NCBI RefSeq assembly: GCF_026343125.1
Contig: NZ_JAPEMB010000001.1
Location: 4,593,501 to 4,657,500 of the forward strand
Source: Streptomyces sp. NBC_00094
GTDB lineage: Bacteria > Actinomycetota > Actinomycetes > Streptomycetales > Streptomycetaceae
DNA length: 64,000 nucleotides
Direction: 5' to 3'
Shown here: positions 7,690 through 15,200 of the stretch, in pieces
Numbering within the stretch: position 1 is the first letter of the stretch
Layout: each line of letters begins with the position of its first letter
Notes under the pieces: generated by a model
The model's input: only the letters and a program-made list of their open reading frames with translations
Database searches by the model: none
What the model was told of the DNA's origin: nothing
Program-made: the position numbers and the translations under genes

Positions 7690-7896
7690 ATGGCACGCGA
7701 AGAACTGACTCGGCTCACCGGCAACGGCAACGGCACGTGCGGAGAGGACGACTGCCCGAACGTCTACCGCACCGCTTCCGGCTCCATCGTGGTTCAGGGC
7801 GATGTGTCCGACGCCTTCACGCCCCCGCAGGGCGAGGGGCTAGTGGAGATCCCAGAGAACGTTCTTCGGGAGGCCGTTCGTGCTCTTGGATGGTGA
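7690..7896 (+). CDS. Hypothetical protein (68 residues), first gene of the element operon
   Basis: A short acidic protein, MAREELTRLTGNGNGTCGED, with a CPNVYRTASGSIVVQGDVSD middle resembling a small beta-strand domain. AAGGGAG lies 9 nt before the ATG. It overlaps the following DUF6879 gene by 17 nt. Proteins of this size and sequence commonly precede DUF6879 and Xre/DUF5753 genes in Streptomyces; no biochemical function is known to me. Confidence 0.65.
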   Translation: MAREELTRLTGNGNGTCGEDDCPNVYRTASGSIVVQGDVSDAFTPPQGEGLVEIPENVLREAVRALGW

Positions 7897-8404
7897 CGAG
7901 TGGCGGGCGATGCTCCGGGGCTTCCAGTCGGAGGCGTGGCGGCTGGAGACCCTGCCCCAATACCTCGTACCGCAAGAGGCGGAAGAGCTCGAAGCCTTCC
8001 GGGCCGGCAAGCGCGTCGACCCGCACGCCTACTCGTCCGCGTATACGGAAGACCTGAAGCGGCTGCGCGGCGAGGGGCGGAGCAAGGGGCGGGTGCACGT
8101 GCTGACTCGACCGCTCTCCGAGTACCTGCGCTTCGAGTTCTCCAGGTACTACGCCCCGCACGTGCTCGCCGGGGAGGACATCCGCATCCTTGACGTGACC
8201 GAGCGGGACAACCCGCTGCCGGACGTCGAGGACTTCTGGATGTTCGACCGCTCGACGGTCGTCCTGATGCACTACGAGGGCGACGGCACGCAGATCGGCC
8301 GGGAGCTGTACGAGGGTGACCCTGCACCGTTCATCGAGTGGCAGCGCATCGCCGTTGCCGAGTCGGTTCCCTTCCTGGAGTACGCGGAGCGCGTGACGGA
8401 GTGA
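7880..8404 (+). CDS. DUF6879 family protein
   Basis: A 174-residue soluble protein starting with GTG (LLDGDEWRAMLRGFQSEAWR). The conserved central motif FSRYYAPHVLAGEDIRILD and the C-terminal SVPFLEYAERV fit DUF6879, a family found almost only beside Xre/DUF5753 regulators in Streptomyces. It overlaps both neighbours (17 nt upstream, 4 nt downstream), so translation is coupled. The role is unknown; the pairing suggests an effector controlled by the regulator. Confidence 0.75.
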   Translation: MLLDGDEWRAMLRGFQSEAWRLETLPQYLVPQEAEELEAFRAGKRVDPHAYSSAYTEDLKRLRGEGRSKGRVHVLTRPLSEYLRFEFSRYYAPHVLAGEDIRILDVTERDNPLPDVEDFWMFDRSTVVLMHYEGDGTQIGRELYEGDPAPFIEWQRIAVAESVPFLEYAERVTE

Positions 8405-9234
8405 CGTTCGAAGCTGAGCAGCTTGGCGAGTCTGGTGCCGAACTCGCCTCTCTGCTTCGGGACTTGCGCAAGCGGGCCGGTCTCTCTGGGGACCGGCTCG
8501 CGGCGCGCTGCAACATGTCCCAGTCGAAGGTGTCCCGCATCGAGAACGGCCGGACACGGCCGTCCCTGGTCGATGTCGAGCAGATCTTGCGAGCGCTGGA
8601 CGCTCCGCCGGCACTGGTCGCCGAGGTCTCCGCCCTCGCCAGGATGGCGAACAGCGAGTGGCGGAACGTCCGAGAGCTTCGGCGCAAGGGGCTCGGTACG
8701 AGACAGGCTGAGCTGAAGTCGCTCGAAGCGTCCTCCACGCAGATGCGTTACTTCCTGCTCTCGATGGTTACGGGCCTGCTCGCAACACCGGAGTACGTAC
8801 GAGCGAGCCTGGCTCACTCGACGGCCGACACGAGCAAGGCAGTGGCGGGGAAGCTGGGACGGCAAGCCGTCCTCTACGACGCCTCGAAGCGGTTCACGTT
8901 CGTTCTGACCGAGCAGGCGGTTCGCTGGCCGGTCGTCTCCCCGCTGGCGATGGCAGAGCAGATGGACCGGCTGGCGTCCTTGTCCTACCTCCCGAACGTT
9001 CAGATCGGGGTGATCCCCGTAGGGGCACCGACGCCCCGAACCCCTCTGAGTACGTTCACCATCTACGACGCCGCGTTGGTCACCATCGAGACGACGGCGG
9101 GAAGTCTCGTGCTCCGCGACGGCCGAGACGTTCAGGCGTATCTGAAGGAGTTCGCCGGGTACGAGGAGCACGCCCTCTTCGGCGAAGACCTTCGGGCCCG
9201 CCTCGCCGAGTGGTCCGCCGCTTGCCGTGCATGA
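8401..9234 (+). CDS. Helix-turn-helix regulator with DUF5753 (Scr1-type)
   Basis: A 277-residue protein. An N-terminal Xre HTH (about residues 14-70; AGLSGDRLAARCNMSQSKVS then RIENGRTRPSL) is followed by a DUF5753 ligand/partner domain (about 95-270; YFLLSMVTGLLATPEYVRAS, VLTEQAVRWPV, TIYDAALVTIET). The GTG at 8401 is chosen because it overlaps the DUF6879 stop as GTGA and starts just before the HTH. This family includes WhiJ-like regulators and is labelled antitoxin-like in databases. It probably represses its own cluster. Confidence 0.85.
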   Translation: MTFEAEQLGESGAELASLLRDLRKRAGLSGDRLAARCNMSQSKVSRIENGRTRPSLVDVEQILRALDAPPALVAEVSALARMANSEWRNVRELRRKGLGTRQAELKSLEASSTQMRYFLLSMVTGLLATPEYVRASLAHSTADTSKAVAGKLGRQAVLYDASKRFTFVLTEQAVRWPVVSPLAMAEQMDRLASLSYLPNVQIGVIPVGAPTPRTPLSTFTIYDAALVTIETTAGSLVLRDGRDVQAYLKEFAGYEEHALFGEDLRARLAEWSAACRA

Positions 9235-9322
9235 CTTCAGTCCATTACGCGACTGAAGCGCCATCCCGTGCGCACCCCGGGGGACCATCCTTCGGCAGAC
9301 GAACAGTCGGGAGGTCGCACGG

Positions 9323-9526
9323 ATGAGCACACCCAGGACGACGATGGCAGGGCCGGTGAACCTGACCCTTCCCGTCGGAGACCCGAACCCCGTTGCGGGC
9401 TGTCGGCAGTGTCTCGGCGTCGCCGTGACCCGAGCCAACGCCCGATCGGTCGGCGACTACTCGAAGGTGTCGGACGCGAACGTCGTGCTCCGCACGCACC
9501 TGCGGGAAGACCACGGGGCCGAGTGA
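9323..9526 (+). CDS. Hypothetical protein with Cys2-His2-like spacing (67 residues)
   Basis: The protein contains CRQC near residue 28 and HLREDH near the C-terminus, a CxxC...HxxxxH arrangement that could bind zinc. Its stop overlaps the next start (TGATG). It belongs to the operon-like run after the DUF5753 regulator. I do not recognise a named family. Confidence 0.6.
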   Translation: MSTPRTTMAGPVNLTLPVGDPNPVAGCRQCLGVAVTRANARSVGDYSKVSDANVVLRTHLREDHGAE

Positions 9527-9747
9527 TGGCGCGCACGGTCCTGCGGTTCGTGACGCACCGGATCACGCAGCATCCGGACACGGACGTGACCTATGAGGCG
9601 GAGTGCCTGCACTGCAAGTGGAAGGCGGAGCCGTCTACGGACAGTGCGGCGGTCGACGTCGAGTGCATGAGTCACACCGGCCTGAGCAACCATCGTGGCT
9701 TCCGGCGGCTCTGTACGTCGTTCGCCGTGGTGGTGCGGGCAGAGTAG
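9526..9747 (+). CDS. DUF7848-like small Cys/His protein (73 residues)
   Basis: The protein starts MARTVLRFVTHRITQHPDTD and contains CLHCKWKA, then ECMSHT and NHRGFRRLCTSFAVVVRAE. The CxxC plus later Cys/His pattern suggests a zinc-ribbon fold. It matches my recollection of the actinobacterial DUF7848 family, whose members sit beside Xre/DUF5753 genes. The start overlaps the previous stop by one base. Function unknown. Confidence 0.65.
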   Translation: MARTVLRFVTHRITQHPDTDVTYEAECLHCKWKAEPSTDSAAVDVECMSHTGLSNHRGFRRLCTSFAVVVRAE

Positions 9748-9820
9748 GACAGACACCCGGCGCACTGAAGGACGGCGAGCAACGCAACCGAGGTGCGTCG
9801 GAATGAGCTGTGCGCCTGCC

Positions 9821-10492
9821 TCAGGCGCTCTCGCCAAGGTGGCGGTACAGCGTGGCTCGGGAGACCCCGAGAGCCTTGGCGATGGTGCTCACGCTCTCGC
9901 CCTTCGCCTTCCTGGCGCGGGCCACGGTGAGTACGTCCTCATCGACCACGGGCGGCCGTCCGCCGGTACGCCCCTGTGCCTTGGCTGCGTCGAGTCCTGC
10001 GCGGGTGCGCTCCTTGATGAGGCTGCGCTCGAACTCCGCCATGGCTCCGACCACCTGAAGCATGAGACGGCCGTCCGCCGTACCGGGGTCGATGTTGGCC
10101 AGTGCACCCGTGAGCACCTTGAATCCGATGCCCCGCTCCCGAAGGGTGTCGACCATGGTCACAAGATCGATGAGCGAGCGGGCGAATCGGTCGAGCTTCC
10201 ATACGCACAGGGTGTCCCCAGGGCGGGCGTAGTCGAGCGCTGCACGCAGCTCCGCCCGGTCGGTGTTCTTGCCTGATGCCTTGTCCTCGAAGATGCGGGC
10301 GCACCCTGCGGCCGTCAGTGCGTCTCGCTGAAGCTGTGCTTCCTGGTCGTCGATGGAGACGCGGGCGTAACCGATAGATCGCCGAAACCGTCCTCCACGG
10401 CAACGGTGAGGACCGCTGACCGAAACAGCTGAGCACGTCAACGGCGAAGAGGTGGGGTATGACCCACGAAGGGTCCTTTGCTTGACCGCCAT
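9821..10492 (-). CDS. Small serine recombinase (resolvase/invertase family)
   Basis: The resolvase catalytic domain begins IGYARVSIDDQEAQLQRDAL (Ser nucleophile in ARVS) and contains LCVWKLDRFARSLIDLV and AEFERSLIKERTRAGL (helix E). A C-terminal HTH (ESVSTIAKALGVSRATLYRH) ends the protein. Such enzymes resolve cointegrates or invert DNA. The start is uncertain: the only ATG in frame is at 10492, giving a non-conserved N-terminal extension of about 38 residues; a TTG further in is possible. It may resolve multimers or be a remnant of a nested transposon. Confidence 0.85.
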   Translation of the reverse strand: MAVKQRTLRGSYPTSSPLTCSAVSVSGPHRCRGGRFRRSIGYARVSIDDQEAQLQRDALTAAGCARIFEDKASGKNTDRAELRAALDYARPGDTLCVWKLDRFARSLIDLVTMVDTLRERGIGFKVLTGALANIDPGTADGRLMLQVVGAMAEFERSLIKERTRAGLDAAKAQGRTGGRPPVVDEDVLTVARARKAKGESVSTIAKALGVSRATLYRHLGESA

Positions 10493-10924
10493 GTCTTAGC
10501 AGCTCAGATCCTGCCACGGTTCCAAGGGGCGCCAGGGCGGCGGCGAAGAGAAGCGCAACAGAAAATCCGCAGCTCAGGGCAGGGGGTGAGGCTCCAGCCG
10601 GCGGCGGAAGCCTACACAGAGGGGCGGCTTTCCAGGCTTGCCGTGAGTCCCTGGTCTTCCCGATGTCGGCCCCTGCGGGGCCGCTCTGCCGAAGCGTCTT
10701 CACCCTGTGGCGGCTGAGCCGCCCCCTGTCGCTTGCTCTCCCGCCGCCGCGACTTACGTAAGTGGGGCGCTGATGCGCCCCGGCTCACCCTGGCCGTTGC
10801 TCGATGTGTCTTCCTCTGTCGGCCCCGAAGGGGGCCGCACTGGACCTACCCCAAACAGAGAAGAGAGGACGCGAACGTTTGCCCAGCTCAGGGCATGAGC
10901 CGACATACGTCTTACGTGCTCTGA
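10493..10924. other. Gene-free region with four strong hairpins and a 12-bp palindrome
   Basis: This 432-nt stretch has no convincing ORF. Perfect stem-loops lie at 10667-10683 (CGGCCCC/GGGGCCG), 10709-10723 (GGCGGC/GCCGCC), 10764-10781 (GGGGCGC/GCGCCCC) and 10820-10837 (CGGCCCC/GGGGCCG). A perfect palindrome ACTTACGTAAGT lies at 10752-10763. The spacing (about 40-55 nt) and number suggest an origin-like or regulatory site of the element, but no repeats of the iteron type are seen. Confidence 0.6.
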
Positions 10925-11287
10925 CTACACGCCGGACGTGCGGTCCTGGTGAACACGGCACGGGACGGGAGCACCCTTGGCCTTCTGGAACAGGTGGGAC
11001 GGAAGCACCAGGCACGCCGCCCCGGAGCGGGGCGAGACGAGGTGCAGATCCTTGGCCCGCGTCACCGCGTTGCGGGTGCTCTGGTCGGACAACCGGTTGC
11101 CGTCCCTGCCGAGCAGCGTTGCGAGGCGGCCCGGTTCGAAAGCCGCGTGCCCGTGCCTGTCAGCCCATCCGATGGCGGCGAAGTGGACGCGGTAGGCGAG
11201 CGGATGGCCGGGGTGCTGCGCCATCCGCCGGTACTCGTGCTGGGAGACGCCGCCCCACGGGCGGTCATGGCCGAAGCTGATAGCCAC
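10925..11287 (-). CDS. Mobile-element hypothetical protein, helix-turn-helix-like
   Basis: A 120-residue protein read from a GTG at 11287 (VAISFGHDRPWGG). The core HEYRRMAQHPGHPLAYRVHF, LATLLGRDGNRLSDQSTRNAVTRAKDLHLVSPRSGAACLVLP is laid out like a winged helix. I recall similar proteins in actinobacterial integrative elements and phages, often near replication or integration genes. A longer frame begins at 11413, but its N-terminus is low-complexity and not conserved-looking. Function unknown. Confidence 0.6.
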   Translation of the reverse strand: MAISFGHDRPWGGVSQHEYRRMAQHPGHPLAYRVHFAAIGWADRHGHAAFEPGRLATLLGRDGNRLSDQSTRNAVTRAKDLHLVSPRSGAACLVLPSHLFQKAKGAPVPCRVHQDRTSGV

Positions 11288-11499
11288 CGAGTGTGGCTCC
11301 TTCCTGTGCGGCGCACACAGGTGCGCCAGTGACCCCCGCCGGACGGCGGGACATGTGCCTCCCTTTCTTCGCGGGGGTGGAGACCGGCCACGGTCGGCAC
11401 GGTCTCTCTTCACAGGTGACGCCCGAGCCTTCCGGCTCGGACTCGGTCTCGTGCAGTCGGGAGCGACGGCGGCGACCTGGCAGGAATCCTACAGAGCGA

Positions 11500-11525
11500 A
11501 GGAGGGCCCGGGATGGGGCCCTCCT
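11500..11525 (-). terminator. Terminator hairpin after the integrase gene
   Basis: A 10-bp perfect stem (AGGAGGGCCC/GGGCCCTCCT) with a 6-nt loop lies 20 nt beyond the integrase stop on the minus strand. The U-run is weak, as is usual in Streptomyces. Confidence 0.7.
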
Positions 11526-11545
11526 GTCGTACGGCGGCGAGGTGG

Positions 11546-13195
11546 TCAGCTCTCGCTGTGTACCGCCGCCAAGTCGCGGACGCGGCGCTTGAAGTCCATC
11601 GGGATGAGGATCTGCACGCGGTCCTTCCCCTCCTGCCACATGCCGTCATGCCCCTCCGGCGACATGGCTTGCACGGCGGTCACGGGCGGGAGTTTCTCGG
11701 CGTGGATGACCGTCTTGATGCCGGCTGCCCGGAGTTCCCTGCCCTTCTCGTGCTGGGTCGACAGTTTCGCCCAGCGTTCCCGGTAGGTTTCGCCCGTCGG
11801 GATCTCCTCCCATGTGTCGGGGCGGGTGGGCTGGGCCATGAGTTGCTCACGTCGCGCGTCCAGCCGTTTGTACGTCTCCCGGTACTCCTGCTTGCCCAGC
11901 TCGCTGGAGTAGAGGCCGGCTTCGCGGTCCTCTCGAAGCTCGGCCAGAGCGCGGTTCACCTCCTCGATGTCCCGCTTGAAGTCGACGCCCGGTCGGAAGA
12001 CCTTCCGCACGATCTCGACATCGCCGGCCGCGCGCAGGAAGACCTCCTCGGCCGTTCCCTCCAGGACGTGCGCCGCGATGCCCTTGCTGCCTGTGGGGCA
12101 CGGCTTGTGCGTGGTTCGCGAGGCGCACCGGTAGTACGGCCAGTTCCGCCCCGGGCCGAGGTACGCGGGCTCACCGCAGGTGCAGAACGCGACCCTGAGA
12201 AGAGGAGAGCCGCCCTTCCGGTTGCCGTTGCGCTTGCTGGTGTTCTCGTCCAGCTTCTTGTTCGCCAGCTCCCACTCCTCCTGAGTGATCAGCGGCTCCG
12301 CCCGCTGGAGAGGGCGTCCCTCCGTGTCACGGACGACGCGGGTTCGCTTCGTCTTCTTGCCGTCGACGACGACTTCCTCCGTCACCTCCATCTGACCGAG
12401 AACGTTCAGGGAGCGCACCACCTTGGCTGTGTTCGCGGCGGTCCACCGACCGCCCTTCGGGGGCTTGCCGTTCCTGATCAGCTGAGCGTCGAGCGACACC
12501 GGGGTCTTGGTCGGGTCCTCGTTGAGCCACTGGGCGACGCTGTTCGCCGACTCGCCCTCGATGAGTCGACGGACGATCTCGCGCAGTGTCCCGGCGGTGT
12601 CCGTTCCGTAGTCGTCCGGGACCAGCCGCCAGCCGTCACCGGTGTCCTGCTTCTCCGCCCGGTAGCCGTACGGGATACGGCCACCACGCCAGCGGCCCTC
12701 CTTCACCAGGTGGTTGTACGAGGACTTCGCCCGGGCCTTGATGGCTTCGAGCTCCCCTTCTGCGAAGGACGCGATCAGGCTGAACAGCAGCTTGCCCATC
12801 TGCGTGTTCAGGTTGATCCCGTCCTCGACGGTGGCGACTTCCTTGCCGTGCTTCTCGCACCACTCCACGAGTGTGTGCACGTGGAGCACACGCCGTGAGA
12901 GGCGGTCGAGCTTCAGCGCGCAGATGATGTCGTACTCGTTGGCACGGGACTCCTCCATCGCGATCCGGTGCTCGATCGAGCTGACCTCTTTGCCGATCGT
13001 AGAAGGCAGCCACTTGCTGAACTCCGGGCGCTTCCACGGCTCGACACCACCAGATACGTCGATGTCCTCGACCCACCCGACGACGACGTGCCCTCCCTGG
13101 TCGGCCCATCGTTGAATCGATCGGCGCTGGCGCTCCGGCGATGTGGTCTCGTCCGAGATCTTTGACAGGCGGATTACGCCCAGGACTCTTGCCAC
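11546..13195 (-). CDS. int: Large serine recombinase (site-specific integrase)
   Basis: A 549-residue integrase. The catalytic domain begins ARVLGVIRLSKISDETTSPE (Ser in RLSK) and contains ICALKLDRLSRRVLHVHTLV and FSLIASFAEGELEAIKARAK. The recombinase domain (RIPYGYRAEKQ onward) is followed by a zinc ribbon: CTCGEPAYLG, then YYRCAS and KPCP. A coiled-coil-rich C-terminus (EEVNRALAELREDREAGLYS) is present. The GTG at 13195 has GGGGAG 5 nt upstream. It sits beside attR, the usual place for such integrases, and should catalyse insertion at the AKR site. Confidence 0.95.
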   Translation of the reverse strand: MARVLGVIRLSKISDETTSPERQRRSIQRWADQGGHVVVGWVEDIDVSGGVEPWKRPEFSKWLPSTIGKEVSSIEHRIAMEESRANEYDIICALKLDRLSRRVLHVHTLVEWCEKHGKEVATVEDGINLNTQMGKLLFSLIASFAEGELEAIKARAKSSYNHLVKEGRWRGGRIPYGYRAEKQDTGDGWRLVPDDYGTDTAGTLREIVRRLIEGESANSVAQWLNEDPTKTPVSLDAQLIRNGKPPKGGRWTAANTAKVVRSLNVLGQMEVTEEVVVDGKKTKRTRVVRDTEGRPLQRAEPLITQEEWELANKKLDENTSKRNGNRKGGSPLLRVAFCTCGEPAYLGPGRNWPYYRCASRTTHKPCPTGSKGIAAHVLEGTAEEVFLRAAGDVEIVRKVFRPGVDFKRDIEEVNRALAELREDREAGLYSSELGKQEYRETYKRLDARREQLMAQPTRPDTWEEIPTGETYRERWAKLSTQHEKGRELRAAGIKTVIHAEKLPPVTAVQAMSPEGHDGMWQEGKDRVQILIPMDFKRRVRDLAAVHSES

Positions 13196-13244
13196 TTGTT
13201 CTCCCCATCCCCTGTGGTGCTTGGGGAACGACGCTAGGGCCCTT

Positions 13245-13283
13245 GCGGGCATGGCGTCAAAGTGGATTGTTCGGTACCGCCAA
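13245..13283 (+). other. attR of the integrative element
   Basis: The element arm GCGGGCA-TGGCG-TCAAAGTG (13245-13264) mirrors the left-end arm. It is followed by GATTG, the palindrome CGGTACCG (13272-13279) and the core GCCAA, after which host AKR sequence resumes. Confidence 0.75.
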
Positions 13284-14121
13284 CGTCTACGGCTGGGCCG
13301 AGAACAAGGGGCGGACGGAGTCGATCATCGGCTCCTGGTTCGCCAAGGGCGACGGCCGTCGTGACAGGACCGTCCTCGCCACCAAGGTGTACGGGAACAT
13401 GGGCGTGGACGGCGAGGCCTGGCCCAACCACGACAAGCTCTCGGCACTGAACATCCGCCGTGCGGTGGAGGCCAGCCTCAAGCGGCTCGGCACCGACTAC
13501 ATCGACGTCTACCAGTTCCACCACATCGACCGGGCGACCCCCTTCGAGGAGATCTGGCAGGCGGTCGACGTCCTGATCCAGCAGGGCAAGGTCCTCTACG
13601 CCGGTTCCTCCAACTTCCCCGGCTACAAGATCGCCCAGGCCAACGAGACCGCCTCCCGGCGCGGCTCGGTCGGGCTCGTCAGCGAGCAGTGCCTCTACAA
13701 CCTCTTCGAGCGGCGCGCGGAGATGGAGGTCATCCCGGCCGCGCAGGAGTACGGCCTCGGGGTCATCCCGTGGTCGCCGCTCCACGGCGGCCTGCTCGGC
13801 GGTGTCCTGAAGAAGGAGGCCGAGGGCAAGCGCCGGACGGAGGGACGCGCGGCGGCCACGCTCGCCGACCCGGCGGCCCGGGCGCAGCTCCAGGCCTACG
13901 AGGACCTGCTCGACAAGCACGGTCTGGAGCCGGGGGAGACGGCCCTCGCGTGGCTGCTCACCCGGCCGGGGGTGACGGGCCCGATCGTCGGCCCGCGCAC
14001 GCCCGAGCAGCTGACGAGCGCGCTGCGCGCCCTGGAGGTGGAGCTGAGCGAGGAGGTCCTGTCCGCGCTGGACGAGATCTTCCCCGGCCCGGGCCCGTCC
14101 CCGGAGGCCTTCGCCTGGTGA
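13284..14121 (+). pseudogene. Aldo/keto reductase, 3' fragment split by the integrative element
   Basis: This is the remainder of the gene begun at 6296: from VYGWAENKGRTESIIGSWF to the C-terminus FPGPGPSPEAFAW, carrying the catalytic Tyr, Lys (LATKVYGN) and His (YQFHHID). The frame stays open upstream into element DNA, where attP happens to encode GLFGTAN in place of FFDTAN. A chance fusion protein would therefore have Gly instead of the catalytic Asp. No promoter or ribosome site is evident for it. Confidence 0.92.
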
Positions 14122-14125
14122 CGTG

Positions 14126-14236
14126 CCCGGACGGGCTTTGACCGGACAGGCCTCAGGGGGGCGCCGAGCCGGCTGGTGAGGTCCCCGGACGGGCTTTGAC
14201 CGGACGGGCCTCAGGGGGTGCCGAGCCAGCTGGTGG
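14126..14236. repeat. Imperfect direct repeat of about 53 bp duplicating the marR 3' end
   Basis: Two copies (about 14126-14178 and 14184-14236) share CCCGGACGGGCTTTGACCGG, GGCCTCAGGGGG and GCCGAGCC.GCTGGTG. The second copy contains the last codons and stop of the marR gene, so the first copy is a partial duplication of that gene's end. Confidence 0.75.
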
Positions 14237-14750
14237 CGTCCAGGCGGAACGCCGTCTCCGCGGGGACGACGTTCCGCAGGGCCGCCTCCATGTCGCGGAC
14301 GCGGTCCGCGCCGAGGGTCGCGGCCCACTCCGCCCGCAGTTCGTCGAAGATCGCGGCGGAGCGGGCGAGGGCGTCGCGGCCGCGCGGGGTGAGGTGGACG
14401 AGTTTGCGGCGCGCGTCGGCGGGGTCGTCGGCGCGCTCCGCGTAGCCGAGGGCGAGCAGCCGGTCGACGGTCTTGCCGGCGGCCTGCTTGGAGACGCCGA
14501 GGCGCCGGCCGATGTCGCTGGCGGTGGCGCCCCGGGCGCCGACGGCCTGCATGGCGAAGCCGTGGGCGGGGCGCATGTCCGGGTGACCCTCGGTGGCGAG
14601 CCGGGTGTGGAGCCGGTCGATGAGGGTGCGGAAGCCGCCGAAGAGGAGCAGGGGCAGCTCGAATCCCGGGCCGTCGACCGGTACTCCCTTGCCAGGATCG
14701 ACAACCTGGTTTACGTTTTCTCTATCGACATGGTCAACCATGTTGTCCAT
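14211..14750 (-). CDS. MarR family transcriptional regulator
   Basis: A 179-residue winged-helix protein. GFAMQAVGARGATASDIGRR, LGVSKQAAGKTVDRLLALGY (recognition helix) and the wing ADDPADARRKLVHLT are typical. The start is ATG 14750 or ATG 14741; a palindrome spans the second one. It is divergent from the AhpD-like gene at 14771 with almost no gap, so it probably represses that gene and itself in response to a reactive or phenolic ligand. The ligand is not predictable. Confidence 0.85.
   Translation of the reverse strand: MDNMVDHVDRENVNQVVDPGKGVPVDGPGFELPLLLFGGFRTLIDRLHTRLATEGHPDMRPAHGFAMQAVGARGATASDIGRRLGVSKQAAGKTVDRLLALGYAERADDPADARRKLVHLTPRGRDALARSAAIFDELRAEWAATLGADRVRDMEAALRNVVPAETAFRLDATSWLGTP
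14728..14743. promoter_or_regulatory. 16-bp palindrome at the marR start, probable operator
   Basis: ACATGGT-CA-ACCATGT has perfect 7-bp arms and overlaps the first codons of marR, between the divergent marR and AhpD-like genes. This is a typical position for a MarR-family autoregulatory site. Confidence 0.55.
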
Positions 14751-14770
14751 TCTAGTCCGGGGGAACCGCC

Positions 14771-15196
14771 TTGTCCGCACCGAACGACATGTCCGCCCGT
14801 ACCGCCGCCGCCGTCGCCCTCCTCAAGGAGTCGCCGGAGACCCTGAACGGCTTCCTCAAGCTCAGCGAGATCTTCGAGTCCACGACGCTCGACCCGCACT
14901 CCCGCGAGACCGTGATCCTGACCGTCGCCGCCCGCAACCAGTGCCACCTGTGCGTCGACATGCACGAGGCCAAGATGGCCGCCCTCGATCCGGAGACCGC
15001 TCCCGCCCCCGAACGCCTCGCCGCCGTCCGCCTCTTCACCCTCCAGGTGCTCGCCTCCTCGGGCGCCGTGAGCGACGAGGAGCTCGCGGCCTTCGCGAAG
15101 GCCGGCTACACCCGCCGCAACGCCCTGGAAGTCGTCCTCGGTATCGGCGCGTACACCCTCTCCACCTTCGCGAACCGCCTCACCCGCGCGGCGTGA
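14771..15196 (+). CDS. Carboxymuconolactone decarboxylase/AhpD-like protein
   Basis: A 141-residue helical protein with the AhpD-type redox motif in NQCHLCVDMHEAKMA (CxxC, then His), preceded by SRETVILTVAAR. Such proteins reduce peroxides or resolve disulfides. The TTG at 14771 is preceded by GGGGGAA; an ATG six codons in is an alternative. The divergent MarR gene suggests induction by an oxidant or organic hydroperoxide. Confidence 0.85.
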   Translation: MSAPNDMSARTAAAVALLKESPETLNGFLKLSEIFESTTLDPHSRETVILTVAARNQCHLCVDMHEAKMAALDPETAPAPERLAAVRLFTLQVLASSGAVSDEELAAFAKAGYTRRNALEVVLGIGAYTLSTFANRLTRAA

Positions 15197-15200
15197 CCCC

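Larger units (their letters stand above)
6443..13283. mobile_element. Serine-integrase integrative element inserted in an AKR gene
   Basis: The element is flanked by the 5-bp common core GCCAA (attL 6443-6447, attR 13279-13283), and fusing the flanks rebuilds an uninterrupted AKR reading frame. It spans about 6.84 kb. It encodes a large serine integrase whose start lies 84 nt from attR, a small resolvase, an Xre/DUF5753 cluster, a DNA-binding-like protein, and an AKR homologue of the target. There are no structural phage genes, portal, relaxase or FtsK-type transfer gene, so it is a minimal integrative element, perhaps mobilised by other elements. Confidence 0.88.

Noticed and set aside
6443..13283. 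Complete prophage or conjugative element
   Set aside because: No terminase, portal, capsid, tail, relaxase or FtsK/TraB-type gene is present; only integration, resolvase and accessory genes are found.
13141..14121. A functional AKR starting inside the element
   Set aside because: The frame is open, but the fused N-terminus replaces the catalytic Asp and first strands with unrelated sequence and has no ribosome site, so it is a gene fragment.
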